Source: Saprospiraceae bacterium (lineage in GTDB: Bacteria > Bacteroidota > Bacteroidia > Chitinophagales > Saprospiraceae). Taken from it: a DNA stretch of 64,000 bases. Positions 1 to 9,884 of this stretch are shown here, one piece after another (the first letter of the stretch is position 1; every line of letters begins with the position of its first letter). The stretch covers positions 1-64,000 of the forward strand of contig CATQHI010000019.1 in the NCBI GenBank assembly GCA_958295895.1. Reading direction: 5' to 3'. Under the pieces are notes generated by a model that was given only the letters and a program-made list of their open reading frames with translations, searched no databases and had not been told where the DNA came from. The position numbers and the translations under genes were made by a program.

Positions 1-782
1 TCCGCTCGCTGAATGACCGGGGGCAGGTACTCGCGCGTCAATTCGGGCAGTTGGGGGTCGGCCTCGCCGGCAATCTCCAACAAGGAGCGTAGTAGCGATA
101 CGATGGCCGCGTTCGAGTTATTGACCTCGTGGGCCATCATGCGGATCACCTTGCCGTAGGCCTCCTTTTCGGCTTCGAGCAGGTCGGCCGTCACGTCCTG
201 CAGCACCACGAAGCCGCGCTCAAAGCCGCGGTCGATGAAGGTGGCGTACTCGGCGTGGATGCGGCGGTTGTCGGCCGTGGTGTAGACACGTTTTTCGTTG
301 GGCTTTTGCGCGGACGCAGGTGCAAGCACTTTGGTGGCGAACTCCGGCAGCTCCCGGCGGCGGGTCACCCAGGGGTTCTCCGACTGCACCCCGCCGTCGA
401 AGTCCAGGATCAGGATGCCTACCTCCGCGGCGCTCACCAGTTGGTCCAGGAACTGTTCCCGCTGCCGGCCGGTTACCCGCTCGTTGCGGAGTTGGTCGAT
501 CATGCGGTTGTAGACGGTGCCGAGACGGTCCATTTCGGGGCTGCCGGTGGGGGTCATTTTGACGGAGAAGTCCTGATCGGCCAGGGCCCCTACTCCACGG
601 CTCAGCAGGTCGAGGGGGGCTACCAGCACCTGGTAGAGGCGGTAGCCGAGGTAGGCGCTTAGGAGTAGGATCATCTCCACGAGTAAGAGTACCGGTCCGC
701 CGCCGATGGCGTAGTAGGCCAGCACGCCCAGCAGTAGGTGGAGGGTGGTGAGGTAGGCGATGTACTTTAGGGGGGTGGGCAC
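1..782 (-). CDS. Sensor histidine kinase, N-terminal part (runs off the window)
   Basis: Membrane sensor kinase, open to the left edge, so the ATP-binding domain lies outside the window. Visible in order: two short N-terminal hydrophobic segments, a HAMP-like linker, a PAS-like region, and the dimerisation/phosphoacceptor helix with the motif RMMAHEVNNSNAAIVSLL, whose His is the expected phosphorylation site. I chose GTG at 782; no ATG exists upstream in frame, so the start is uncertain. It probably pairs with the NtrC-type regulator at 2050-3396, from which it is separated by an opposite-strand cassette. A copy of the dispersed GC-rich repeat lies inside it at 308-327 and encodes LAPASAQ. 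Confidence 0.8.
   Translation of the reverse strand, partial: MPTPLKYIAYLTTLHLLLGVLAYYAIGGGPVLLLVEMILLLSAYLGYRLYQVLVAPLDLLSRGVGALADQDFSVKMTPTGSPEMDRLGTVYNRMIDQLRNERVTGRQREQFLDQLVSAAEVGILILDFDGGVQSENPWVTRRRELPEFATKVLAPASAQKPNEKRVYTTADNRRIHAEYATFIDRGFERGFVVLQDVTADLLEAEKEAYGKVIRMMAHEVNNSNAAIVSLLRSLLEIAGEADPQLPELTREYLPPVIQRA
308..327 (+). repeat. Dispersed GC-rich repeat inside the sensor kinase gene
   Basis: GCGCGGACGCAGGTGCAAG, right half exact; a degenerate member. Confidence 0.6.
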
Positions 783-808
783 GGGACCGTGGTATGGTGA
801 GGGGGAAC

Positions 809-816
809 TATCTTTA
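809..816 (+). promoter_or_regulatory. Bacteroidota-type -7 box (TATCTTTA) ahead of the DUF433 gene
   Basis: TATCTTTA matches the TAnnTTTG -7 element of Bacteroidota promoters with one mismatch and lies 35 nt before the DUF433 start. No clear -33 TTTG is visible. Confidence 0.35.
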
Positions 817-850
817 ACGAGTTTCCGTTGAATCAGCAAATTAAACCTGT

Positions 851-1078
851 ATGAGCTACGAAGCTAGGATTACCTCTTCGCCTGACGTGATGCTTGGTAA
901 GCCGGTCATCAAGGGTACTCGAATAACCGTGGAGCTAATCCTTCAAAAACTTGCCGATGGGTACACTTTGCAGGACGTGCCGGCTATGTATCCGAATATT
1001 ACTACGGAAGATGTGGATGCTGTGTTGCAGTATGCGGCGGCGGTGATTGCAAGTGAGACAATGATCAAGGCGGCGTAG
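851..1078 (+). CDS. DUF433 family protein, probable antitoxin
   Basis: 75-residue protein of the DUF433 family, a small winged-helix-like fold. The diagnostic stretch GKPVIKGTRITVELIL followed by a YPNITTEDVDAVLQYA segment is present. DUF433 proteins are regularly encoded directly before a DUF5615 PIN-like protein, and that is the arrangement here with 5 bp between the genes, so an antitoxin role is inferred from the family pairing. GC content is visibly lower than in the flanking operon, which suggests acquisition. Length is normal for the family. Confidence 0.85.
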   Translation: MSYEARITSSPDVMLGKPVIKGTRITVELILQKLADGYTLQDVPAMYPNITTEDVDAVLQYAAAVIASETMIKAA

Positions 1079-1083
1079 GATAT

Positions 1084-1437
1084 ATGAGGTTTTTAGGGGA
1101 CGAATGTCTGAATGGGTTTATAGTTAGGGATTTACGTGAGGCCGGATACGACCTTCAGTGGATACTCGAGGATGCACCAAGCATCAAAGACGAGAAGGTT
1201 ATTGAGTTTGCTAAAGCAAGTCAGACCATTTTAATTTCAGAGGATAAAGATTTTGGCGAATGGGTCTTCTCCCACCATGTTACTGGGCTGACAATCATCT
1301 TTTTGCGCTACAGGAAAGAAGAGTATGAAGAGATCTTGCAGGCCCTAAAAGTAGTTCTCACAGATCTGGAAGGAGCCGCTTTAGAACACGAGTTTATTAC
1401 GATTACAGCTAGAAAAATCAGGCGCCGCGCTATATAA
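1084..1437 (+). CDS. DUF5615 family PIN-like protein, probable toxin
   Basis: 117-residue PIN-like (Mut7-C/VapC-related) protein, the expected partner of the upstream DUF433 protein. Acidic residues of a possible metal site are seen in FLGDECLNGF near the N-terminus and SEDKDFGEWV in the middle. Members are thought to be ribonuclease toxins; activity here is inference. It is followed after 9 bp by a broken Uma2 gene, forming a three-gene plus-strand cassette set between two minus-strand two-component genes. Confidence 0.82.
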   Translation: MRFLGDECLNGFIVRDLREAGYDLQWILEDAPSIKDEKVIEFAKASQTILISEDKDFGEWVFSHHVTGLTIIFLRYRKEEYEEILQALKVVLTDLEGAALEHEFITITARKIRRRAI

Positions 1438-1446
1438 CCTTCTCGT

Positions 1447-2045
1447 ATGCCCGATCCTACTACACTTGAGCAGTTAGACCCAGACAGGTACTACACCTAC
1501 AGCGACTACATGAGCTGGACTTTCCCAGAACGTGTAGAGCTTCTGATGGGTAAACTCCGCCCTATCGGTCCTAATCCAAACCGGCAGCATCAGACCATTT
1601 CTAGCAACTTCTGCGGCAACATGTTTCCTTATTTCCAAAAGTCTGGTCACTATCTGTTCTTCGCTCCTTTTGACGTCCGCCTCCCCGTAAGTTCGAAGAT
1701 CGGCGAGGTTGACACCGTTGTACAACCCGATATCTGCATAATCTGCGATAAAGCTAAGCTAGATGAGCAGGGCTGCCACGGTACTCCCGATCTAGTAGTC
1801 GAGATTCTTTCCCCCGGCAACGTCGTACCCTATGAGGTGCGGGAAAAATTTACGCTTTACGAGTTGCCGGCGTACGGGAGTACTGGTTGATTCTGCCGGC
1901 ATACAAAACTGTTATTCCCTACATCCTGAATGACAAAAGTACCTTCATCGGCCTCCAGCCCCGGACTTCGCAGGATAACCTTATCAGTACAATCTTTCCC
2001 GACTTGAGTCTCGACTTAGCTACGATCTTTGCCTACGAAGAGTAA
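1447..2045 (+). pseudogene. Uma2 family (DUF820) endonuclease-like gene, frameshifted
   Basis: The first 138 or so codons encode a Uma2/DUF820 protein (restriction-endonuclease-like fold) including the core GTPDLVVEILSPGN. After TLYE near 1863 the frame is lost and a stop follows at 1890. The rest of the domain, VAGVREYWLILPAYKTV and on to IFAYEE, continues in another frame to TAA at 2043-2045. One missing base at 1864-1865 (TT for TTT, giving YEFAGVREYW) would restore a 199-residue protein. Either a true pseudogene or a one-base sequence error. It ends 4 bp from the convergent regulator gene. Confidence 0.75.
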
Positions 2046-2049
2046 GCCC

Positions 2050-3396
2050 CTAAGTTTCAATCCCATACTTCTCCACCCGCCGGTAAAGCGCCGCGCGCGT
2101 CAGCCCCAGCTCCCGGGCCGTAGCGGTGATCTCGCCGCCGTTCCTACCCAGTGCCGCGCGAATCATCCGTATTTCCATCTGCTCCAGGGTAACGCCCGAG
2201 GGGGCGAAGTTGGTAGCCGCGGGCCGGTCGCCCGACTGCCGTTCGAGTTGCTCTACGCTCAGGGTATCTTCGGTACTCAGGATGGCGGTGCGCTCGATCA
2301 GGTTCTGCAGTTGGCGCACGTTGCCGGGGAAGGGCTGACGGCGTAGCCAGGCTACCGCCTCGTTAGTGAGGTTGAGCTTCGGGCGCTCGTAGCGGCGGCG
2401 GGCACTGGCCAGGAAGTGCTCGGCTAGGGGGGCAATGTCCTCGGGCCGCTCGCGCAGGGCGGGTAGGTGGAGGTGGATGAGGTTGATGCGGTAGAGCAGG
2501 TCCTCGCGAAAGGTCCCGGCGGCCACCATCGCATCCAGGTTGCGGCTGGTAGCGCTGAGGATGCGTACGTCGGTAGGGCGTGGCTTGCTTTCTCCGAGTC
2601 GCTCGTACTGCCGCTCCTGGAGCACCCGTAGCAACTTTACCTGAGCGGCGGGGGCCAGATCACCTACCTCGTCCAGAAACAGGGTACCGCCCTCCGCCAG
2701 CTCGAAGCGCCCCTTGCGGTCAGCGCGCGCATCGGTAAAGGCCCCGGCTTTGTGGCCGAAGAGCTCGGACTCGAAGAGCCCCTCCGGTACCCCGCCTAGA
2801 TTCACGGCTACGAAGGGACCGCGAGCACGCTTGCTGGCCGCATGGATGGCCTCGGCGATGAGCTCCTTACCGGTGCCGCTCTCGCCGGTGATAAGGACGG
2901 AGGCCTGGGTGGGGGCTACCCGCCGGGCCTGTTCGACAACCTGCTTTAGTCCCTGGGAGGTACCGGTGATGGAGTCAAAGGGGTCTGCTTCCTTTTGCGA
3001 TCGCGATGCACCCGCGGCCCCGCCCCCCTTGTTAAGTTGCGCTTGTATAGCGTTCAGCAGTTCGTGATTATCCCAGGGTTTGGCGATGAAGTCTCTGGCA
3101 CCCGCCTTCATACCCTCCACGGCCAGTTGCACGGTGGCCCAGCCGGTCATCTGGATGACGGGTAGCTCGGGGTGAGCCGCCAGTAGCTCGCGTAGGAGTT
3201 TCATGCCGCCGCGGCCGCTGGTCTCGATGGTGAAGTTGAGGTCGAGGAGGACTACATCAGGTCTGAACTCCTCTACCGCCGCCAGCGCCTCGGCCGGATA
3301 GTGGATACTACGCACCGTGTAGCCGGCCCGGCGGAGCAGGAGCTCGAGGCTGGTGCAGACGGTGCGGTCGTCGTCGATGATTAGGAGGGAGGGGAT
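2050..3396 (-). CDS. NtrC-family sigma-54-dependent response regulator
   Basis: Receiver, AAA+ and Fis-type HTH domains in order. The receiver begins PSLLIIDDD with phosphoacceptor D52 (LLDLNF) and the KP motif. The AAA+ part has Walker A GESGTGKE, a GAFTDA loop in place of the canonical sigma-54-contacting GAFTGA, and Walker B GGTLFLDEVGDL; the C-terminus (ARELGLTRAALYRRVEKYGI) is an HTH_8. The first ATG/GTG/TTG in frame is GTG at 3315, but that would remove the acidic pocket. The homologous start falls on an ATC at 3394-3396, preceded in frame by TAA, so I extend to it. The receiver-AAA+ linker carries a repeat copy (GGGAAGA). It likely activates the adjacent efflux operon. Confidence 0.85.
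   Translation of the reverse strand: MPSLLIIDDDRTVCTSLELLLRRAGYTVRSIHYPAEALAAVEEFRPDVVLLDLNFTIETSGRGGMKLLRELLAAHPELPVIQMTGWATVQLAVEGMKAGARDFIAKPWDNHELLNAIQAQLNKGGGAAGASRSQKEADPFDSITGTSQGLKQVVEQARRVAPTQASVLITGESGTGKELIAEAIHAASKRARGPFVAVNLGGVPEGLFESELFGHKAGAFTDARADRKGRFELAEGGTLFLDEVGDLAPAAQVKLLRVLQERQYERLGESKPRPTDVRILSATSRNLDAMVAAGTFREDLLYRINLIHLHLPALRERPEDIAPLAEHFLASARRRYERPKLNLTNEAVAWLRRQPFPGNVRQLQNLIERTAILSTEDTLSVEQLERQSGDRPAATNFAPSGVTLEQMEIRMIRAALGRNGGEITATARELGLTRAALYRRVEKYGIET
3007..3029 (-). repeat. Dispersed GC-rich repeat inside the NtrC-type gene
   Basis: Plus strand TGCACCCGCGGCCCCGCCCC; in frame, encodes GGGAAGA in the linker between receiver and AAA+ domain. Confidence 0.85.
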
Positions 3397-3416
3397 GGGG
3401 AGTTAGAATTTAATGG

Positions 3417-3753
3417 TTAGCGGGGCGCGTCTGGTGTTTTGGGAGTGTCGGATGTAAGGTGGAGGCGGGTACGGAGGGCGGCGGCTTTTTCCTTAGCGCG
3501 TTCCATTGCTGCGGCATCGTCACCCTGGTAGTTGATAGAAACGTAGTTGCGGCGGGTGTTGAGGCTGTACTCGATACCGTCGTCGTCCGAGGTCGTCCAG
3601 TCGCCGGTGAAGCGAATATTAACGGTGATGCCAGCGGCTTTAGCAAAGGCCTGTACGAGGTCCTCGCGCTCTACGTCGGTGGTGCGTAGGGAATAAGCGT
3701 AGTGAGTGCCGTCTTCCGTGTAGTAGGAGGAGAGGGAGCAGTAGGCGGGGCAT
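3417..3753 (-). CDS. Small uncharacterised protein at the end of the efflux operon (apparent frameshift)
   Basis: An open frame with protein-like composition, beginning YCSLSSYYTEDGTHYAYSL and ending at TAA 3417-3419, has no start codon of its own. ATG at 3751-3753 is joined to it if one C is removed from the CCCC run at 3747-3750, giving a 111-residue protein starting MPAYCSLSSYY. The sequence is polar, with an alternating-strand look in the middle (NIRFTGDW, GIEYSLN, NYVSINYQG) and an Ala/Lys-rich helix at the end. I do not recognise the family. It lies about 70 bp after the second permease and 20 bp before the regulator, so it is probably co-transcribed. Confidence 0.5.
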
Positions 3754-3821
3754 GGTCGGGTGGTTTTTGTGGTGGGATGGATTGGTAAAGACTCGGCGGA
3801 CGACGAGAGGGCCGACGAGGG

Positions 3822-5003
3822 TCATTCCTCGTGGAGGACATCGGCGGGGTGGAGCCGCGCGGCTTGTCGGCTGGGGAGAAGGGCGCAGAGGGTGACGATG
3901 AGCAAGATAGTGGCGATGGCCGCCCCGATGCCGAAGTAGAAGTATTTGCCGGGAATGGGCAGCAATTCCAGCAGTGGCACCTGCACGGCGAAGAAGGTGC
4001 CGAGCAGCAGCCCGGCGACGGTAACGATCAGGATTTCCCCCACAAACTGGGCGGTGACCTGGCCGGGCGTGGCCCCCATAGCCTTGCGCAGGCCGATCTC
4101 GGCGCGGCGGCGGTTGATCTGGGTGAAGAGGACGCCGAAGAGGCCGAGGGCGATGTTGATGAGGAGGAAGGCGGATATGGTGGTGAGGATGACGAGGGGG
4201 AGGGTGGTGGGCCGGTTGGCCTTGATGCGGTCCTGTGCCATGTTCCAAATAACAACATCGGTGTTTTTTGTGAGGGAGGTAAGGAGGTTGTAGATAGGTT
4301 CTTCGATCTCGGCGGTCCGACCGGGCTCGGCACGCACAATGAGCTGTTCGAAGGGACCATTATCCATACTCTGCCAGTTTCTCTCCGAAAAAAAGGTGAG
4401 CGGAAGGTTCTCCGCGAAGTTGCTGTGGTACTTATAGTCCTCGACTACTCCGATGATCTTTTTCTCTCCATTGATCAGGATGACCGAGTCGATCATTGAT
4501 TCCCGGTCGGCATAGTATTCATCGATGAATTTCCCATTCACTACGATGGGGTCGTACTTTCCGGCCAAATCGGCCTGCGTAAACCAGTGGCCCTGGCGAA
4601 AACGGAGCTCCATGGTTTCCGCAAAGTTGATGCCGGCAAAGACCATCATCGTATTGATGTGGATACCATTGTCATCGCTACCCGTGTTCCAGGTGCTTCC
4701 GCCGAATGGGTTGATGGGCCCCAGGAAGCAGGCCGATGCTACACCGGGAATCTCCGCTACTTCCTGCAACATCCGCCGCTGTAATCTTTGGACTTCCAGG
4801 GAGTCCATATCGTCGGCAATATCTACCCTGACTCCTACACTATTTTCGTAGCTGAAGCCCAGGGGCGAACTATACCGGTCGAGATTGTAGAATCCAAATG
4901 CGTATACCCCAAAAAGTACCACGAAGGCCAGCAGTATTTCGAGAAAGATCAGGCCATTAGAGCGGCGCTTGTTCCACATTAACTTGAGCAGGTGATTAAA
5001 CAT
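3822..5003 (-). CDS. ABC transporter permease, MacB/FtsX type (second of two)
   Basis: 393 residues. An N-terminal transmembrane helix (about 17-40, LIFLEILLAFVVLFGVYAFG) is followed by a large MacB-type periplasmic domain and a C-terminal FtsX domain with three helices; the typical coupling segment RRRAEIGLRKAMGATPGQV links to the ATPase. Proteins of this kind form mechanotransmission-type exporters with a TolC-like channel and an adaptor, all encoded just upstream in this operon. It starts 12 bp after the other permease, and the two probably form a heterodimer (inference). Substrate unknown. Confidence 0.88.
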   Translation of the reverse strand: MFNHLLKLMWNKRRSNGLIFLEILLAFVVLFGVYAFGFYNLDRYSSPLGFSYENSVGVRVDIADDMDSLEVQRLQRRMLQEVAEIPGVASACFLGPINPFGGSTWNTGSDDNGIHINTMMVFAGINFAETMELRFRQGHWFTQADLAGKYDPIVVNGKFIDEYYADRESMIDSVILINGEKKIIGVVEDYKYHSNFAENLPLTFFSERNWQSMDNGPFEQLIVRAEPGRTAEIEEPIYNLLTSLTKNTDVVIWNMAQDRIKANRPTTLPLVILTTISAFLLINIALGLFGVLFTQINRRRAEIGLRKAMGATPGQVTAQFVGEILIVTVAGLLLGTFFAVQVPLLELLPIPGKYFYFGIGAAIATILLIVTLCALLPSRQAARLHPADVLHEE

Positions 5004-5015
5004 GGCGGTCAGGAT

Positions 5016-6347
5016 TTAGCGGAGTGCAGTTCCGATGTTGGTACGGCTCATCCGGTAGGCGGGCAGGATGCCGGAGAGCATACCGAAGAGTAATACCACG
5101 ATGATGAAATAAAGTAAGACCTTGAGGGAGAAGGCGAGACGGACGGTACCAATTAGGTCATTGGCGTTGACGTAGCGGATGACTAGCACGGCCAGCACGA
5201 ACCCGATCACGCCTCCGATAATGGTAAGCACCAGGTTTTCGAAGAGAAACTGGGAAAGAATATCACTGCTGTCCGCTCCGAAAGCCTTGCGCACCGCGAT
5301 CTCCGACTTACGCTCAAAGACCCGGCTCACGTTAAGATTGATCAAATTGATGAGCGGTAGGGCCAGAAAAAGGGCCAGCAGCGTCAGCAGGGGGATAAAA
5401 ACCATCAGCTTCGCCTTCCCCGTGTCGTTGGTCTGCATGGTTCTCGCCGCAAACGCATCCATCGCGGTCCCTGAATAAAGCCGAATATGCTCGAAGTCGG
5501 ACCCCGGTGGCATCACGAAGTTCGTCGCGAAAAATTCCAGCTGCTTCTTCACGGACTCCCGCTTTCCCGGACTGCTCGCCAGAAACACGGCCTGAAAGGG
5601 TCCCTGTAGCTCCTGGTTACCGTACTGACGAGGGTCGATAGTGGTCAGGGGAAGAAAGACATCCCCGGCAATATTGTCGTCGTCCTTAAGCGGTCGCTGC
5701 ACGATCCCTACGACGCGATACTTCTGGTCGCCCAGGTCCATTTCCCGACCGATAACCCCCGCCGATACCTCGCCGAAATAGTTGGTTGCGGCCCGCTCCG
5801 TAAGTACCACCACCTTATTGGCCCCTGCCACGTCGTCCGTTCCGAAGGGAAGTCCGTAAAGGAAGTTGAAATCGAAAACGTTCCAGTAATTCGCGTCTAC
5901 GTAGTAAGTGGCCAGCGTCACCTTGCGCCCGTCAAGGTAGGCGTCGATGAATCCATTATTCGATAAAAAGGTATAATCATCCACATCCGTAAAATCGCGC
6001 ATATTCTTATCGAGAAAAGAATAACTCATCGGCCCGTTGGAATTATTCATATTCCCATTCGGCTCCACGCGCTGCGTGCTATCAAATCGGGTAGCCCCGT
6101 CGTCCATTACGATGGTATCCACGGTATAGGTAGTATCGAAAAACTCGGTATACCGCTGCAACTGCGGCAAAAACACCATCCGATCCACTTCCGTCATTGG
6201 CTTGTTCGCCCCGAATAGCGCATCCCCCATCGACGTGATCAACATCAAAATCATCAGCGTAAAGCTGATCCCGAACAAGCTCACGAAGGTGTAGAACGGC
6301 CGCCGCCGCAGGACCTTTAGCGCTAGGGTGAGGTAATTTTTTATCAT
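5016..6347 (-). CDS. ABC transporter permease, MacB/FtsX type (first of two)
   Basis: 443 residues with the same plan as its neighbour: N-terminal helix (about 20-42), periplasmic MacB_PCD-like domain, and a C-terminal FtsX domain containing FERKSEIAVRKAFGADSSDI, the motif that contacts the ATPase. In the operon it follows the ATPase gene after a 133-bp gap that is almost filled by a palindromic repeat element. The partner permease begins 12 bp downstream. Together with the ATPase, TolC-like and adaptor proteins it should make a tripartite efflux pump. Confidence 0.88.
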   Translation of the reverse strand: MIKNYLTLALKVLRRRPFYTFVSLFGISFTLMILMLITSMGDALFGANKPMTEVDRMVFLPQLQRYTEFFDTTYTVDTIVMDDGATRFDSTQRVEPNGNMNNSNGPMSYSFLDKNMRDFTDVDDYTFLSNNGFIDAYLDGRKVTLATYYVDANYWNVFDFNFLYGLPFGTDDVAGANKVVVLTERAATNYFGEVSAGVIGREMDLGDQKYRVVGIVQRPLKDDDNIAGDVFLPLTTIDPRQYGNQELQGPFQAVFLASSPGKRESVKKQLEFFATNFVMPPGSDFEHIRLYSGTAMDAFAARTMQTNDTGKAKLMVFIPLLTLLALFLALPLINLINLNVSRVFERKSEIAVRKAFGADSSDILSQFLFENLVLTIIGGVIGFVLAVLVIRYVNANDLIGTVRLAFSLKVLLYFIIVVLLFGMLSGILPAYRMSRTNIGTALR

Positions 6348-6369
6348 GATTTAATGCTTATTAGTTTTT

Positions 6370-6480
6370 GATATGCGATTCTTGATTAGCTGCGCTGCTG
6401 CCTTCGGCGGTCTCGATATGCGAGCAGGCAACAGCGGTAGCCACCTCATACCTCGCATATCGAGAATCGCATATCGCATA

Positions 6481-6482
<2 letters not shown>
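6370..6482 (-). repeat. ~110-bp palindromic repeat element, copy A
   Basis: Read on the minus strand it begins at the ATPase stop codon (GTAAGTTGA then TATGCGATATGCGATTCTC) and ends with an inverted copy (AATCGCATATCAA). It contains several GATATGCGA / TCGCATATC units and a central part with GCTACCGCTGTTG. A second copy with the same order and orientation lies at 20730-20827 after thrS. No coding potential is seen. Confidence 0.85.
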
Positions 6483-7142
<660 letters not shown>

Positions 7143-7146
<4 letters not shown>

Positions 7147-8630
7147 TGGTAAAGCGGTTTGTCGTTGATGAAATCGTACAGCGTAAGCCGTTCCAGATTC
7201 GTGTAGGTGAGCCAGTAGGCGCGCAGGGTCTCGGCGTAGGCGCGGGTGTTCTGGTCGCGGTTCTGCTGGGCGAAGGTGAGGTCGGTGAGCGGGATGGCCC
7301 CCAGGGTGTAGCTCTCCTGACTGATGCGGAAGCGTTCTTCGGCTAGGTCGCGGATCTGGGTGGCCAGCACGAGTTCTTGGCGCACGGTACGCCACTGGTC
7401 CAGCAGCTGGGTGAGCTGACTTTGGAGGTTCAGTTCGGTACGCTCGCCGAGCTGACGGGCCAGAGCGAGCTCGGTAGCGGCGCGTTTGTTGAGGCTGCGG
7501 CGCTGGCCCCAGTCTACGAGTGGCACGGCGAAGGTCAGGCTCACGATGCGCTCGTTCTGCGGGTCGCTGTAGATGGGATCGAGGGCGTCGGCGTTGCGGA
7601 TCAGGCCGATGCTGGCGTCGAGGTCGAGGCGGGGGCCCAGGTCGCGCCTGATGCGGTCGGCGTCGCGCTCAGCTTCGAGGGTGCGGCGGGCGATGTCGAG
7701 CAGTTCGGGGCGCTCGGCTAGTAGGGTAGTGGCGCGGGTGGCGGCTACGTCCAGGTCGGTGAGGGCGGCGGTGGCTGTGGGTGTTTCGGGTTCCAGGAGT
7801 TGACCGGTATAGGCTTCTCCAAGGTATTGCAGGATGGCGGCGGAGGCTGACCCTACCAGGCGTTCGGCCCGCAGCAGGTTCTGCTCGGCGCTAGCTAGTT
7901 CGAGTTGCAGCTGGACCAGGTCACCGCGGTTGATCTGTCCTAGTTCGTAGCGTTCCTGGGCGATGGTGTACAGCGTCTGATTGGCCTCCCGGTTGGTCTC
8001 GGCGATGCGGCGCTCCTGGTCGGCACTCACCAGGTCGAAAAAGAGATCGGTAGCATCCAGGGCGGCATCGGCGCGGGCGGCGTCGCGGGCGCGGTCGGTG
8101 AGTTGGGCCTGTAGGGGCAGCAGGCGACGATCCCACCGCCAGGGGTTGAAGGCCAAGATCGGCTGGCGGAAGCTCAGGCGCACCGGGGCCCCATTGTAGC
8201 TCTTCGAGGATTGGGCGAAATTATCCGTGCGTTGCAGGGCCGTTTCCAGTCCGATGAGTCCGCCCGTAGCGGCAATACGTTGGTTGGCTAGCAGCGATAC
8301 GGAAGAGTTGTTGAGCTCGATCTCGCGGAAGGCGATCGACCCATCATCCAACGTTACCTGCGTCGAGGTGCGGAAGTAGTTGGGTAGGGTGGCGGCCAGC
8401 TCCAGGCGGGGTTTGAGTCCGGCGCGGTAGGCGTCTAGTTCCAGTTCCGCGGCCTCGGCTTGCTGGGTAGCGACGAGTACGTTTTCGGCTTGCTCGGCGG
8501 CCCGTTGCTGCAGCTCTCCCAGGGTGATCGTCTGGGCGCCTACTGTGGGCACGGGTGCAGGGTCCTGTGACCAACAGTTGGTGCAGAGCACTACGAAGAA
8601 CAGCAATGTGGTCAATCGGGCCCAGCTCAT
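7143..8630 (-). CDS. TolC-family outer-membrane efflux channel protein
   Basis: 495 residues with an N-terminal signal peptide (hydrophobic LTTLLFFVVLCTNCWS) and two repeated helical regions of the outer-membrane efflux family, rich in Ala/Gln/Glu heptads, for example ERYELGQINRGDLVQLQLEL and the equivalent EERFRISQESYTLGAI. It forms the outer-membrane exit duct for the efflux pump. Its start overlaps the adaptor stop by 4 bp and its stop overlaps the ATPase start by 4 bp, which marks a tightly coupled operon. Confidence 0.9.
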
Positions 8631-9874
8631 TCTTCCAGTTTGAAGGCGGTGACCCGTTCCAGCTCCTCGCTGTCGGAAATGATGATGCGGTCGCCGGCGG
8701 TGAGCCCACTGGTGATCTCTACGAAGTCGCCGTTGCGCATACCCACGCCTACCTCGCGGCGGGTAGCCTCCTCGCCATTAACTACGAAGACGGATTGCAG
8801 GCGTCCGCCACGGAAGGCCGGACCGTTCTTGACGCGCAGCACGTCCTCTACCTTGTTGGTAATGACGTAGAGCTCGGCGCGCAGATTGGGCCTGAGCTCC
8901 TCATGGCTGGGGTCATCGAGCTCCACGCGGAAGCGGACGAGGTTGTCGGTGACCTCGGGTAGGATAGCGGTTACGGTACCCGATAGTCGGGCGGTGGCGG
9001 TCCGCAACTCTACCGGCAGACCCACGGCGAGCTGGTCGGCATAGCGGTCGGAGGCGCTGCCCTCCACCTTGTAGCGGCCGAGATCAGCGATGCGGGCCAG
9101 GGCGGTGCCCTCAGTAACCTGCTGTCCGATGTTCTCGTTCACCCAGGTGACAACGCCGGCGCGGGGGGCACGCACCTCGGTTTCGCGCAGGCGACGGCTG
9201 AGCTGGCTCACTTCCTTTTCTTCCATACCTACCTCGAGCTGGAGGGCACGCTTACGACCGGCCAGGCTATTCTGGCTGTAGGCGAGTTGGTTGCCGAGTT
9301 TCTTGGCCTCCAGCTCACTGATCTTGACGGCCAGTTCGGCGGATTCCACCTCCTCCTGCGTAGCCCCGCCGATCTCGAGTAGACGGCGGGCATCGGCGAG
9401 CTGGGCGCGGGCGGCGGCCAGCTCGAGCTTTTTGATCTCGGTGTCGTAGGTGAGCTCCTGGAGGTCGCGTTCGTATTCGAGGCCGAGAAGTCCGATGCTG
9501 TTCTCCTTCACGGCTAGCTGGTCGCGACGGCCATCGAGTTGTAGTTGGACGTAGTTGCGGTCGAGCCGCATGATCAGGGCATCCGCCTGCACCTGCGTTC
9601 CCGCCGTAAGTAGCACCTCGTTAATGGTAGTAGCGACAGGGCTATTAAGTTGCTCCTCGAAGGCCGGCAGGACCAGGGCGGTGGCGTTAACGGTATTGAC
9701 CACCTCGCCGCGCTCTACGGTGGCGAAGCGCAGGGTATCCTCATCGGCCGAGGGGCGCAGTAGGCGTAGGCCGTACCATACGGCGGCACCCAGTAGCACG
9801 ATGGCGGCCAGCCAGCTCAGTAGCCTTCTCTGGCGGCGGCGGGTGACGGTCTTGGTGTCGAGGGTACGATCCAT
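8627..9874 (-). CDS. Periplasmic adaptor subunit (HlyD/MFP family) of the efflux pump
   Basis: 415 residues. One membrane anchor (about 17-37) is followed by a lipoyl/barrel half-motif, a long coiled-coil hairpin (about 110-220, many Glu/Leu/Arg heptads), the second lipoyl half around RAPRAGVVTWVNENIGQQV, and beta-barrel domains to the end. It bridges the inner-membrane ABC permeases and the TolC-like channel. First gene of the operon; a sigma-54-like promoter lies directly before the start. The stretch at 9588-9607 resembles the dispersed repeat but also fits the normal adaptor sequence AGTQVQA. Confidence 0.9.
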   Translation of the reverse strand: MDRTLDTKTVTRRRQRRLLSWLAAIVLLGAAVWYGLRLLRPSADEDTLRFATVERGEVVNTVNATALVLPAFEEQLNSPVATTINEVLLTAGTQVQADALIMRLDRNYVQLQLDGRRDQLAVKENSIGLLGLEYERDLQELTYDTEIKKLELAAARAQLADARRLLEIGGATQEEVESAELAVKISELEAKKLGNQLAYSQNSLAGRKRALQLEVGMEEKEVSQLSRRLRETEVRAPRAGVVTWVNENIGQQVTEGTALARIADLGRYKVEGSASDRYADQLAVGLPVELRTATARLSGTVTAILPEVTDNLVRFRVELDDPSHEELRPNLRAELYVITNKVEDVLRVKNGPAFRGGRLQSVFVVNGEEATRREVGVGMRNGDFVEITSGLTAGDRIIISDSEELERVTAFKLEE

Positions 9875-9884
9875 GCCGAGGAGA

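Noticed and set aside
129..662. Long plus-strand frame opposite the sensor kinase
   Set aside because: Shadow of the minus-strand gene; no domain match.
9588..9607. Sequence nearly identical to the dispersed repeat inside the first adaptor gene
   Set aside because: One mismatch only, but the encoded AGTQVQA fits the normal adaptor motif, so it may be chance; kept out of the count.
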